From contig NZ_NEVL01000003.1 of the NCBI RefSeq assembly GCF_002261335.1, positions 930,001 to 994,000 of the forward strand: a stretch of DNA of 64,000 nucleotides. The letters are read 5' to 3'. Shown here one piece after another: positions 23,775 through 31,955 of this stretch. Made by a program: the position numbers and the translations under genes. How positions within the stretch are numbered: position 1 is the stretch's first letter; each line of letters opens with the position of its first letter. This DNA comes from Bordetella genomosp. 1. GTDB taxonomy: Bacteria > Pseudomonadota > Gammaproteobacteria > Burkholderiales > Burkholderiaceae_B. The notes beneath the pieces are model-generated. The model was not told the DNA's origin. It did no database searches and saw only the letters and a list, made by a program, of their open reading frames with translations.

Positions 23775-26700
23775 ATGAGCCAACAACATCAGGCGCACAC
23801 CGGTGCGACCGGCGCCGCACACCACCGCTGCTGTCAAGCCAGTCCCGCCACCCGCGCATCCGGGCGCCGACCACCCTACGCGCACGGCTTTGCGCTCGGG
23901 CTACTGCTCGCCACCTGCGGCACGGCGGCGAGCGCCCAGAGCGCCACACCGGCCGCCGCAGCGCCAAAGCCCTACGTCGAGCCCGGCAAGGCCGGCGATC
24001 CCGCCAGCTGGCGCACGCCCGACTTCGTCACCAACTGGGGGCTGGGCGTGATGAAGGCGGAGCATGCCTACGCCCGTGGCGCCATGGGCCAGGGGGTGAA
24101 GATAGGCCTGGTGGACTCGGGCGTGTTCAGCAGCCACGAAGCGTTCAGGGGCGGCCGTCTGCATCTGCTCAACGTGAAGGGCGTCTACGGCACCACGCAC
24201 CAGGTCTACACCGTCGAACGCGGCGTGCCCTTCAACCCGCCCAAGTTCCACGTAGCGGGCACGCCGTTCAACGTGTCTTCTGAATTCGACCCGCGCTACA
24301 ACGATTCGCATGGCACCGAGATGACGGCGCTTGCCGGCGGCGCGCGCCATGGCAAGACCATGCATGGCGTGGCGTTCAAGGCCGATCTGTACATGGCCAC
24401 GACCTCCGGCAGCGACAACAACCAGCTGCTGGGCTCGAACGACCTCGACTACAACTACTTCAAGGCCGCCTACGATGCACTCGGCAATGCAGGCGCGCGG
24501 ATCGTGAACAACAGCTATGGGCAGGCGCCCCGCGTCAAGCTCGAGGAAGAAACCGGCGACACGCGCCGGCCGGCTGCGGCGCTGTCCGATCTGCTGCGGG
24601 CCAATCGCAATTTCTGGTCCAACAGCGTGGGCGTCAACGATCTCGGCGTCCGCGACCGCAAGACATTCGTCGACGCGGCCGTCGACGCGCAACGCCAGTA
24701 CGGCTACGTGCAGGTCTTCTCGGCCATCAACCAGGACTACGCCTACAACCCCGCCATCGAAGCCGCACAACCGTTCTTCCACCCCGATCTCGAGGGCGGC
24801 TGGCTGGTTGCGGCCGCCTACGACCAATCGGGCGCATCGGTCTACAACCAGTGCGGCTATGCAAAATGGTCGTGCATGATGGGGGTATCCGGCATGTTGT
24901 CGGCGTCGGTCAAAGGGCCCACGGTCTACGACAACGCCAACGGCACCTCGGCATCGGCGCCCAACCTGTCGGGGGCCCTGGCGGTCGTCATGTCACGCTT
25001 TCCTTACCTGACCAATGCCCAGGCCCTGCAGGTGATGCTCTCCACCGGGCGTATCCAGGAAGCGTCTGCCACCCAAACCGGCGGGACCGGGAAACTCACC
25101 TATCGCTTTCTCACCCAGGTCCAGCAAAGCGCTTCGGAGATTCCCAACGAAATCGGCGGGTGGGGCCTGCCCGACCTGCAGCGTGCCATGGACGGTCCCA
25201 CGCAGCTGCTGGACCACATGGCCGTGCACCTCCCGAACGGCACCTCCGACACCTGGTCGAATCCGATCTCCGACGTGGCGCTGCAGGCACGCGAGGCCGA
25301 CGACAAGAAGGTCGTCGCTGCGATGCGCGCCCTGCTCGCCGGCGGCCAATGGAACATCGACAATCTGCGCGACATCTATTCCCAAGGATGGGTGCCCGTC
25401 GCCGACGACGCGCCGACCCGGTTCGACCACGAACTGCTCATCGAGCTGATCCGGAATGGAGGCAGTTTCACGCAGGCCGACCGCACGATGATTGGCGACC
25501 TGATCCGCGACTGGGATGCCGCCATCGCAAAGCGGGGTCTCGATCCGCTCACGGGCAAGACCTACGTCGGCAGCCTCGAAAAGCGAGGCGGCGGCGAGCT
25601 CACCTTGGCGGGTGCCAACACCTACCACGGCACCACGTGGGTGCGCGAGGGCGGATTGGTCATCGCCAAGACCGGCACCCTGGCCGGCGCCTCGGTGGTG
25701 GAAGGCCAAGGCACGCTCACCGTGGCGGGCAAGGTCGCAGACGTCAAGGTGAACCACGGTGGCACGCTGCTCGCGTCAGGCACCACGGGCGCGGTTCAGG
25801 TGAGCGGGGGCCGCGCCGCGATCGATGGCGCCAGCGGGACCGTCGTGGTCGCCGCCGGCGGGCTGGTGCAAGGCACCGGCACATTGGCCGCGCTGAATGC
25901 CGCGGCAGGCGGTCGCGTCGCCCCCGGCCATTCGGTCGGCACGCTCAAGGTGGCCGGCGACGCCACGTTCGCGCGCGGCGCCACGTATGCCGTCGAGCTG
26001 GCCCGGGACGGGCGCGGCGCCGACCTGCTGCAGGTCGCGGGCCAGGCCACGCTGCAAGGCGGCGCCCTGTCGGTGGAGCTCGAGCACACCGGCAGGCCAG
26101 TGACGGCGGCGGATCTGCAGGCCACGCTCGGCAAGCGCCAGACCGTGCTCACCGCCGCCCGCGGCATCAGCGGAAAATTCGCCACGGTGACATCACCCTA
26201 TCCGTTCCTCGGGGGCATTCCCACCTATGGCGCCACGTCGCTCGCCGTGGCGCTCGGGCGCAACGCCGTGCCGTTCGCCCAGGCGGCGGCCGACGGCAAC
26301 GGCCGCGCGGTCGGCACGGCGATGGAATCGCTGCCGCAAGCCAATGGCGCATATGTCGCCCTGCTGACGTCGCGCAGCACGGCCGAGGCGCGCACGCTGC
26401 TGCGCCAGTTCGACGGCAGCGTCTACGCCAACACCTACGCGATGCTGGCGGAGCAAAGCCGGCACGTGCGAGGCGCCGCGTTCGATCAGCTCGACGATGC
26501 CCAGCGCACGCCCGGGCCCGACGGCCGCGTGCGCATCTGGACGCGCTTGCTGGGCGCATGGTCGCGCGACCGCGCCGCCTCGGGCTACACCACCGACACC
26601 AGCGGCTTCCTGGCAGGCGCCGACACCCGGGTGCGCGAGGGCCTCCGTGTCGGCGCGCTGGCGGGCTACGGCCATCAGTCGCTGCGCATGCAGGGCGCGC

Positions 26701-27347
26701 CCGCATCGGCCCGCGTCGATACGCTGCATCTGGGCGCCTATGCCGGCTGGCAAATCGGCGGGCTCGCCCTGCGAGGTGGCCTGGCGGGAAGCTGGAGCCA
26801 GGGCAAGGTCCGGCGCGAGCTCGGCTACGGCGGCGCGAACCACACGGCACGCAACACGCTGTCGGCACGCACCTCGCAGGTTTTCGGTGAAGCCGCCTAT
26901 CGCGGAATGCCCGCGCACGCCATCCGGGTCGAGCCGTTCGGCCGGATCGCGTATGTCCGGGTCGACGGCGAGGGTCACACCGAATCGGGCGCCGACGCGG
27001 CGCTGCGGCTGGGTTCCAGCGGCAATCACACGGTGGTATCGACGCTGGGCCTGCGCCTGGGCCACGACGCCGTCGTGGGCGCCGCGCGGGTGCTGCGGCT
27101 CGACGCCCTGCTCGGCTGGCAGCACCGGCTCGCCGGCCGGGCAATGCGAACCCGCCTCTCGTTCGCGGCAGGCGGGCAGCCCTTCAACGCCGAGAGCGTG
27201 CCGTTGTCGGGCGATGCCGCCGTGCTGGGGCTGTCGGCGGCGGGCGGTTTGGGCAAGAACGGCATGCTCGCGGTGAGCTACAACGGCACGCTGGGCGGTC
27301 AGTATGCGGAGCACGCCGTAAGCGCCAACCTGCGCTGGGCGTTCTGA
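23775..27347 (+). CDS. Subtilisin-like autotransporter serine protease
   Basis: A 1190-residue type V secreted protein. A long basic N-terminus (RRPPYAHGFALGLLLATCGTAASAQ, cleavage near residue 54) is the signal peptide. The S8 protease domain covers about 85-470, with catalytic Asp114 (GLVDSGV), His179 (DSHGTEM) and Ser392 (GTSASAP); Asn246 in VNNSYGQ is the probable oxyanion residue, and Cys360/Cys367 could form a disulfide. A beta-helical passenger region with PATR-type glycine-rich repeats (LTLAGANTYHGTTWVREGGL onward) covers about 605-750. The outer-membrane barrel fills roughly the last 280 residues and ends in LRWAF with the usual terminal Phe. It resembles Bordetella SphB1-type maturation proteases. 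GGAGGG lies just upstream of the ATG. Confidence 0.93.
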   Translation: MSQQHQAHTGATGAAHHRCCQASPATRASGRRPPYAHGFALGLLLATCGTAASAQSATPAAAAPKPYVEPGKAGDPASWRTPDFVTNWGLGVMKAEHAYARGAMGQGVKIGLVDSGVFSSHEAFRGGRLHLLNVKGVYGTTHQVYTVERGVPFNPPKFHVAGTPFNVSSEFDPRYNDSHGTEMTALAGGARHGKTMHGVAFKADLYMATTSGSDNNQLLGSNDLDYNYFKAAYDALGNAGARIVNNSYGQAPRVKLEEETGDTRRPAAALSDLLRANRNFWSNSVGVNDLGVRDRKTFVDAAVDAQRQYGYVQVFSAINQDYAYNPAIEAAQPFFHPDLEGGWLVAAAYDQSGASVYNQCGYAKWSCMMGVSGMLSASVKGPTVYDNANGTSASAPNLSGALAVVMSRFPYLTNAQALQVMLSTGRIQEASATQTGGTGKLTYRFLTQVQQSASEIPNEIGGWGLPDLQRAMDGPTQLLDHMAVHLPNGTSDTWSNPISDVALQAREADDKKVVAAMRALLAGGQWNIDNLRDIYSQGWVPVADDAPTRFDHELLIELIRNGGSFTQADRTMIGDLIRDWDAAIAKRGLDPLTGKTYVGSLEKRGGGELTLAGANTYHGTTWVREGGLVIAKTGTLAGASVVEGQGTLTVAGKVADVKVNHGGTLLASGTTGAVQVSGGRAAIDGASGTVVVAAGGLVQGTGTLAALNAAAGGRVAPGHSVGTLKVAGDATFARGATYAVELARDGRGADLLQVAGQATLQGGALSVELEHTGRPVTAADLQATLGKRQTVLTAARGISGKFATVTSPYPFLGGIPTYGATSLAVALGRNAVPFAQAAADGNGRAVGTAMESLPQANGAYVALLTSRSTAEARTLLRQFDGSVYANTYAMLAEQSRHVRGAAFDQLDDAQRTPGPDGRVRIWTRLLGAWSRDRAASGYTTDTSGFLAGADTRVREGLRVGALAGYGHQSLRMQGAPASARVDTLHLGAYAGWQIGGLALRGGLAGSWSQGKVRRELGYGGANHTARNTLSARTSQVFGEAAYRGMPAHAIRVEPFGRIAYVRVDGEGHTESGADAALRLGSSGNHTVVSTLGLRLGHDAVVGAARVLRLDALLGWQHRLAGRAMRTRLSFAAGGQPFNAESVPLSGDAAVLGLSAAGGLGKNGMLAVSYNGTLGGQYAEHAVSANLRWAF

Positions 27348-27437
27348 CGCCACGTCGGCGCCGGGTCCGATGGCACCGGGCCCGATGGCGCCGCGCGCCA
27401 AACAGGCCGGCTACCCCTCGCGGGCGCGCCGGCCTGC

Positions 27438-28403
27438 TCAGGCCTGGCGCTTGCCCGCAACCGACTTCGGCGTGCGGCCGAAATGCCTGCTGAAGGCCGC
27501 GCTGAAACTCGCGAGATGCTGGTAGCCGACGCGGTAGGCGACGGTGGACACATGCAGCCCCGACTCCAGCAATTCCCACGCGCGACGCATCCGCACCTCC
27601 GTGAGCAAACGGTGCGGGCTCGTGCCGTGCAGTTGGCGGAACCCCTGCTTGAGCTTGCACTCGTTGATGCCGGCCTCGGCGCTCAGGTAGGCAATCGAGA
27701 GCGGCCGGTCGTAGTGCTGCAGGATCAGGTCGTGCGCGCGCTGCAGCCGGGCCCGGTCGTCCGGGCGCCAGCGCCCCGCCTGGGGCGAACGCAGGCGCAT
27801 CTGCTTGCATTGCTCGGACAGCAGGCTCAGCGCCGCGATGTGCAGGTCCATGCGCTCCACGCGCTCGGCCTCGCCCTCTTCGCGCCGGCGCCGGTCGTGC
27901 CGCAGCATGAGCGCGCGCGCCAGGTCGGCAACGCATGCGCTGGTGGTGTCGAAGAAAAGCGGGTCGGCGATGGCGGGCGTGTCGGTGTGCAGCACGTCTT
28001 CGCAGCCATAACCAGCCAGCAACTCCTCGTCGGCGATCACGCGCAGCTGGCGCACGTCTTCGTCGGCCAGGAAGCGCCGCTGGGCGCGGGCGTCGCCGAA
28101 CGCGGCCACGGTGGTGCGGCCGGCGAGAAACTCGAACCGCCCTCCCCGGCGTTCGACACACGAGGAACGCCCCTGCAGCGCCACCGTGATGGTCAGCGCC
28201 CTGCGGCCGCGCTCCACCACGCTCTCCTCGATCAGGTCGTGACGCGGGCGGTAGTGCGACACGGCGAGCGTCAGGCCGTCGGCGAGCGCGAGACTGTCGG
28301 TCGCGCCCTGGCCCAGCTCGGCCGGCAGGCGCGTCTGGCACCACCCGCCGGGATCCGGTGCGCGCGCAACGATCAGGTCGGCGGGACCAATGCGGTAGTT
28401 CAT
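27438..28403 (-). CDS. AraC-family regulator, PchR-like
   Basis: A 321-residue AraC-family protein. Two helix-turn-helix motifs lie in the C-terminal third (LSIAYLSAEAGINECKLKQG and VSTVAYRVGYQHLASFSAAF). The N-terminal region with LTITVALQGRSSCVERRG, then FLAGRTTVAAFG and VRQLRVIADEELLAGYG resembles the effector domain of PchR-type regulators, which activate siderophore genes when the siderophore is present. Start: ATG at 28403 with GAGGAGG upstream. It is divergent from a promoter that carries two 14-bp direct repeats and a Fur-like box, and is the obvious candidate to bind the repeats. A hairpin (27403-27411 with 27428-27436) follows the gene. Confidence 0.9.
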   Translation of the reverse strand: MNYRIGPADLIVARAPDPGGWCQTRLPAELGQGATDSLALADGLTLAVSHYRPRHDLIEESVVERGRRALTITVALQGRSSCVERRGGRFEFLAGRTTVAAFGDARAQRRFLADEDVRQLRVIADEELLAGYGCEDVLHTDTPAIADPLFFDTTSACVADLARALMLRHDRRRREEGEAERVERMDLHIAALSLLSEQCKQMRLRSPQAGRWRPDDRARLQRAHDLILQHYDRPLSIAYLSAEAGINECKLKQGFRQLHGTSPHRLLTEVRMRRAWELLESGLHVSTVAYRVGYQHLASFSAAFSRHFGRTPKSVAGKRQA

Positions 28404-28601
28404 GTTCCTGGCCTCCTCATGGCGGGCGTGCGGATCAGGGGCGACGCCGCGCGCTTCTTTCCGGGCCTCGGGCTGCGGATCGCCGCGCCTGAGAACGGAT
28501 CGTTGCCTGTGCAACCAACGGCCCGACTGCGGCTGGCGGCACGCGCGACGGTGAAGGCATGGTGATCCCGGGTACAGACTCGTTACCGCCATCGGCGGCC
28601 G

Positions 28602-28636
28602 CGCTCCCGATCGCCAAAGAATCGCTCCGGATCGCC
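28602..28636 (+). promoter_or_regulatory. Two direct repeats, probable AraC-type operator
   Basis: CGCTCCCGATCGCC (28602-28615) and CGCTCCGGATCGCC (28623-28636) differ at one base and start 21 bp apart, two turns of the helix. Direct repeats on one DNA face just upstream of a -35 box are the standard site of AraC-family activators. The divergent PchR-like gene is the likely source of the protein. Confidence 0.7.
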
Positions 28637-28645
28637 TAAATATCA

Positions 28646-28677
28646 AATGAAAATCATGCGCATCTGAAAATTATAGT
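28646..28677 (+). promoter_or_regulatory. Promoter with overlapping Fur-like box
   Basis: A -35 candidate TGAAAA (28649-28654) and a -10 candidate TATAGT (28672-28677) are spaced by 17 bp. AATGAAAATCATGCGC (28646-28661) matches the Fur core AATGATAATCATTATC at 12 of 16 positions and covers the -35 box. Iron repression is inferred from this match and from the PchR-like regulator gene. Confidence 0.5.
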
Positions 28678-28727
28678 GACCTCCATGCGCCGGCGCCTAT
28701 GCCGGGCGCCGCAACAGGAGGTATTTC

Positions 28728-28877
28728 ATGTCCATGCCGATTCCGGGTCGCCGCCTTGCCACCGGGTGGCAGCCGCACGCCCCGCTCGCGCTGCGGTCCG
28801 GCCAGTCCGCCGACGCCGACCGCGCCGACCTCGCCTGCGGTCGTTCCCGCCTCGCCGGAGGTCGTCATGCGCTTTGA
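28728..28877 (+). CDS. Small ORF of 49 codons with ideal ribosome-binding site; function unknown
   Basis: I do not recognise this peptide. AGGAGG (28716-28721) lies exactly 6 nt before the ATG, the best Shine-Dalgarno sequence in this region. The 49-residue product begins MSMPIPGRRLATGWQPHAPL, contains seven Arg, one Trp and one Cys (residue 37), no Lys and no Glu, and ends GGRHAL. It has no signal peptide or membrane helix. It overlaps the methyltransferase gene by 11 nt, so translation of the two is probably coupled. It is the first ORF after the Fur/AraC-type promoter. It may be a modified-peptide precursor or only a coupling leader; codon-position GC does not distinguish it from the other frames. 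Confidence 0.45.
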   Translation: MSMPIPGRRLATGWQPHAPLALRSGQSADADRADLACGRSRLAGGRHAL

Positions 28878-29910
28878 GTCGCGCCATCCATTGCAACCCT
28901 ATTGGGACCTCGTCGGTGCGCCGCTGCAGGTGCAAGCCCTGGAACAGGCGCTGACGCTCGGCCTGTTCGACCTGCTGCAGGCGCCGACCGCGCCCGCCCA
29001 GGTTGCCGAACGGTTGCAACTCGACCGCAGCGCGAGCGCGACGTGGCTGGAGTTGCTGTGGAGCATGGGGCTGCTGACGCGCCACGCGCCCCCGCAGCCC
29101 AGCGCCGCGCCAGAGTATGGCGTGAGCGCGGTCGCCGCGCGTTTCTTTCGCGAGGCGTCGAGCGAGAATTGCACGCAGGCATGGCTGTACCGGGCCAGGC
29201 TGCTGGGCCGTTTCGCCAGCCAGATGGAGTCCCTGCTGCGTGATGGCCATGATCCCGCCGCCGACATGGCGCACACGTCGGCGCCCGCAGGGTCGTGGGC
29301 GCAGGCGGCGCGGATGCAGATCGGGCAGGAGCAGCGCCACATCAGCGTACCGGCCGTGCTCGAGCGGCTGGCGTGCCTGCATGCCCTGCCCGACACGGGC
29401 CGGCTGCTGGACCTCGGCGGCGGCCCCGGCCATGTGGCGATCGCGCTGGCGCAGCGCCTCGCCGGTTGGCGCGGCACCGTCTGCGACGGGCCGGAGACGG
29501 CGGCGGTCGCCCAGGAGAACATCCAGCGCGCGGGGCTGGATACCCGCCTGGACACGCTGGGTTGCGACCTCAACCAGGACGGCTTCGGCAGCGGCTACGA
29601 CCTCGTCTGGTGCTCATCGGTGCTGCATTTCATGAAGGACCCGCACGCGCTGCTGCGCCGGATCTGCGAGTCGCTCGCGCCCGGCGGCGTCGCGCTGCTG
29701 GCGCACGCAGAGGTGCCCGACGATCCGGCCGTGGCCGCGGCGGTCATGCCCTTCTATACCTCTCTGAAGTTTCGCGGCAACTATCTGCCCGCCGCGGGCG
29801 AGGTGCCGGCGGCGATGACGCTGGCCGGCTTCGAGGGCGTACAGGCGCTGGGCCGGCTCGCCTTCCCGCTCGCACCGGTGTGGCTGTATTTGGGTCGCCG
29901 GCCGGCCTGA
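28867..29910 (+). CDS. SAM-dependent O-methyltransferase (acetylserotonin/hydroxyneurosporene type)
   Basis: A 347-residue methyltransferase of the class with an N-terminal winged-helix dimerisation domain (about 15-110) and a C-terminal Rossmann domain. The SAM-binding loop is LLDLGGGPGHVAIAL (about 179-193) and the motif after it is DLVWCSSVLHFMKDP. Members methylate hydroxyl groups of small aromatic or polyketide-like secondary metabolites. Start: ATG at 28867, with GGAGG 5 nt upstream, inside the 3' end of the small ORF. A longer in-frame start at 28699 lacks a ribosome-binding site and adds low-complexity sequence. No other biosynthetic gene is adjacent, so the substrate is unknown. Confidence 0.85.
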   Translation: MRFESRHPLQPYWDLVGAPLQVQALEQALTLGLFDLLQAPTAPAQVAERLQLDRSASATWLELLWSMGLLTRHAPPQPSAAPEYGVSAVAARFFREASSENCTQAWLYRARLLGRFASQMESLLRDGHDPAADMAHTSAPAGSWAQAARMQIGQEQRHISVPAVLERLACLHALPDTGRLLDLGGGPGHVAIALAQRLAGWRGTVCDGPETAAVAQENIQRAGLDTRLDTLGCDLNQDGFGSGYDLVWCSSVLHFMKDPHALLRRICESLAPGGVALLAHAEVPDDPAVAAAVMPFYTSLKFRGNYLPAAGEVPAAMTLAGFEGVQALGRLAFPLAPVWLYLGRRPA

Positions 29911-30184
29911 CACCGGCGCGGACGAAGGCGCCGCGCGCCTCGGCGCCGGCGCCGCGATAGCACGTGCAGAGGTGGAAACGTTGGCGCGGGAAGGTGAAAT
30001 CAAAGTCGGTGCCCACCCCCTCCGACCTCCGGCAAGTCTCGCGTGCAGCGATCGACCGGACAGAGCGGAGGACATTCCGCGCGACGAACCCAGGCTTCCA
30101 ATCGATGACGATCATCATGGATGCAACGTCCGACGCGTGGTGAAACGGGGCGGCGCGGTGTGCCCGGGCCGGCCCGCCTCGTGC

Positions 30185-30526
30185 TCACTTGGGCGGCAGT
30201 TCGGCCATGGCGTCCATCACGCGGGCCGAGTACACCATCGCGGCGCCGGCGTTCAATGCCACCGCCACGCCCAGGGCTTCGGCCACCTCTTCGCGCGTCG
30301 CGCCGGCCTTGTCGGCGGCAGCGACGTGCACGGCGATGCAGCCGTCGCAGCGCGTGGTCACCGCCACCGCCAGCGCGATCAGTTCGCGCGTCTTGGCGTC
30401 GAGATGGCCGGTCTTGTTGCCGGCGTTGGCGATGGTCTGATAGCCCGCCAGCGTGTCGGGCGTGAGCTTGCCCAGTTCGCCGATGCGCGGGCCGAGTTGT
30501 TTGCGGTATTCGTTCCAGTCGAGCAT
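30185..30526 (-). CDS. Carboxymuconolactone decarboxylase / AhpD-like protein
   Basis: A 113-residue protein of the AhpD-like fold. The redox CxxC motif is in TRCDGCIAVHVAAA (with the histidine four residues later), preceded by the conserved KTRELIALAVAV helix. Such proteins act as small peroxidase or disulfide-exchange partners; no ring-opening role is implied by the family name. Start: ATG at 30526 with GGAG upstream. It is divergent from an AraC-family regulator with a cupin domain, a common pairing in oxidant response. Confidence 0.9.
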   Translation of the reverse strand: MLDWNEYRKQLGPRIGELGKLTPDTLAGYQTIANAGNKTGHLDAKTRELIALAVAVTTRCDGCIAVHVAAADKAGATREEVAEALGVAVALNAGAAMVYSARVMDAMAELPPK

Positions 30527-30689
30527 GGGATTCTCCGTTTGGGGTGATGCGCGGCGGCGGGGGCCGCCTGACGACGTGGAGAGATTCTGCGATGTTTCGA
30601 GCCCATGCTTAAGACTTAGAATCCTCAAGTTCTAGCGAATTCGTCTCACGGCGGGCGAGCCCACATCACACTCAAAAGGACCCCTGGGG

Positions 30690-31634
30690 ATGGACGCACT
30701 GAGTCAGTTATTGGCATTGGGCCGCTTCGAGGCGCACATGGACGTGCGCTGCCTGCTCGACGGTGCGTTCGTGCTGCCGCACGAACCGGCGCCACGCCAT
30801 GAGGCCGCCTTTCATCTGCTGCTGGCCGGACGCTGCCTGCTGCGCACCACGTCCGGCGAGATCGCGATGCAGGCGGGCGACTTCGTGATGGTGAGCCACG
30901 GCCAGACCCACACGCTCGCGCATGCCGGCGCGCGCGGCAAGCCGCGCCGCGCCGTCGCGCCCGTCGCCACCCCGCAGCCCACGCCGCTGGCACGCGTCTC
31001 CAATGTCGACACGCCGGCACAGGCCGCCGTCGACCTGGTGTGCGGGCGGTATCGCTACGCGCCGGGCGCCGGCATTCTGCTCGCGCAGACGCTGCCGCCG
31101 GTGCTGCACGCCTCGCTCCCGCTCGATGCGGGCGCAACGGACGCCCAGCCGCTGGCGGCGCTGGTCGATCTGCTGCGCAGCGAATCGGCGGTGGCACGGC
31201 CCGGCGCGAACGCGCTGATCAATGCGCTGGGCCAGGCCCTGCTCGCCTTGGCACTGCGCGCGCACGGCCATGCGGCCGAGGCGCCGCCGGGCCTGCTGCC
31301 GCTGCTCGCCCATCCGCGCCTGGCGCCGTCGATCCAGGCGTTGCTGCGCGAGCCGGGCGCCGACTGGACACTCGACACGCTGGCCGCCCACGCCGCCATG
31401 TCGCGCGCCACCTACGCGCGCCAGGTCCAGAGCGTGGCCGGCACGGCGGCCGGCGCACTGGTGACCCGGCTGCGCATGATGCACGCCTGCGAACTGCTGC
31501 AGGACATGCGGCGCCCGGTGGCCGACGTGGCCGAGGCGGTGGGCTACCGCTCCGAAGCCGCGTTCGGCAAGGCCTTCCAGGCCATGATGGGCGAGCCCCC
31601 CGGCCGCTGGCGCCGCGCCCGCGCAGCATCCTGA
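30690..31634 (+). CDS. AraC-family regulator with N-terminal cupin domain (RclR-like)
   Basis: A 314-residue regulator. The N-terminal cupin_6-type domain (about 15-180) contains RCLLDGAFVLPHEPAPRHEA and AGDFVMVSHGQTH. The C-terminal AraC-type double helix-turn-helix (about 205-305) contains WTLDTLAAHAAMSRATYARQ and RRPVADVAEAVGYRSEAAFG. The domain order is that of RclR, which senses reactive chlorine by cysteine oxidation; whether this protein does so is not shown. Start: ATG at 30690, AAAGGA about 12 nt upstream. The divergent AhpD-like gene is the likely target. Confidence 0.88.
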   Translation: MDALSQLLALGRFEAHMDVRCLLDGAFVLPHEPAPRHEAAFHLLLAGRCLLRTTSGEIAMQAGDFVMVSHGQTHTLAHAGARGKPRRAVAPVATPQPTPLARVSNVDTPAQAAVDLVCGRYRYAPGAGILLAQTLPPVLHASLPLDAGATDAQPLAALVDLLRSESAVARPGANALINALGQALLALALRAHGHAAEAPPGLLPLLAHPRLAPSIQALLREPGADWTLDTLAAHAAMSRATYARQVQSVAGTAAGALVTRLRMMHACELLQDMRRPVADVAEAVGYRSEAAFGKAFQAMMGEPPGRWRRARAAS

Positions 31635-31683
31635 CACCGCGGCGCAGCGGCGCAGCGACATTGCGACGTCACGCCACTCAAAC

Positions 31684-31811
31684 AAAGGTGTCAGACTGCA
31701 TTTAAAACAAAGGTGTCAGACTGCATTTTTGACATAGCCCCCAGGGAGATCGCCTCACACCGGGCCAAGCGCCGCGATCCACGAGAAACAAAGGTGTCAG
31801 ACTGCATTTTT
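31684..31811. repeat. Dispersed 21-bp repeat, cluster 2 (3 forward)
   Basis: Three forward copies of the unit with core AAGGTGTCAGACTGCATTTT: 31684-31704 (last base A), 31709-31729 and 31790-31810. All three are preceded by AAAC or ACA, extending the match upstream. The second is followed by TTGACAT, the same tail as the copy at 57358-57378, and the third by TCGCCG, the same tail as the copy at 20820-20840. The copies occupy the 321-bp gap between the RclR-like gene and the phosphotransferase fusion gene. I see nothing else in that gap. Confidence 0.95.
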
Positions 31812-31955
31812 CGCCGGTGCCGCCTCGCACCCCTCGCCGTCGTTGGCGCAGCCCGGCACCCGCGCCGCAAACCCGCCAGGCCCGCTGCCCGCCGCACAAG
31901 CGGTACCCCGCCGCCGCGATGCTAGGATGGGACATCCCATTCTGCGGCGCATGCG

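Noticed and set aside
28699-28866. An N-terminal extension of the methyltransferase from 28699
   Set aside because: It has no Shine-Dalgarno sequence, is low complexity, and would overlap the better-supported small ORF.
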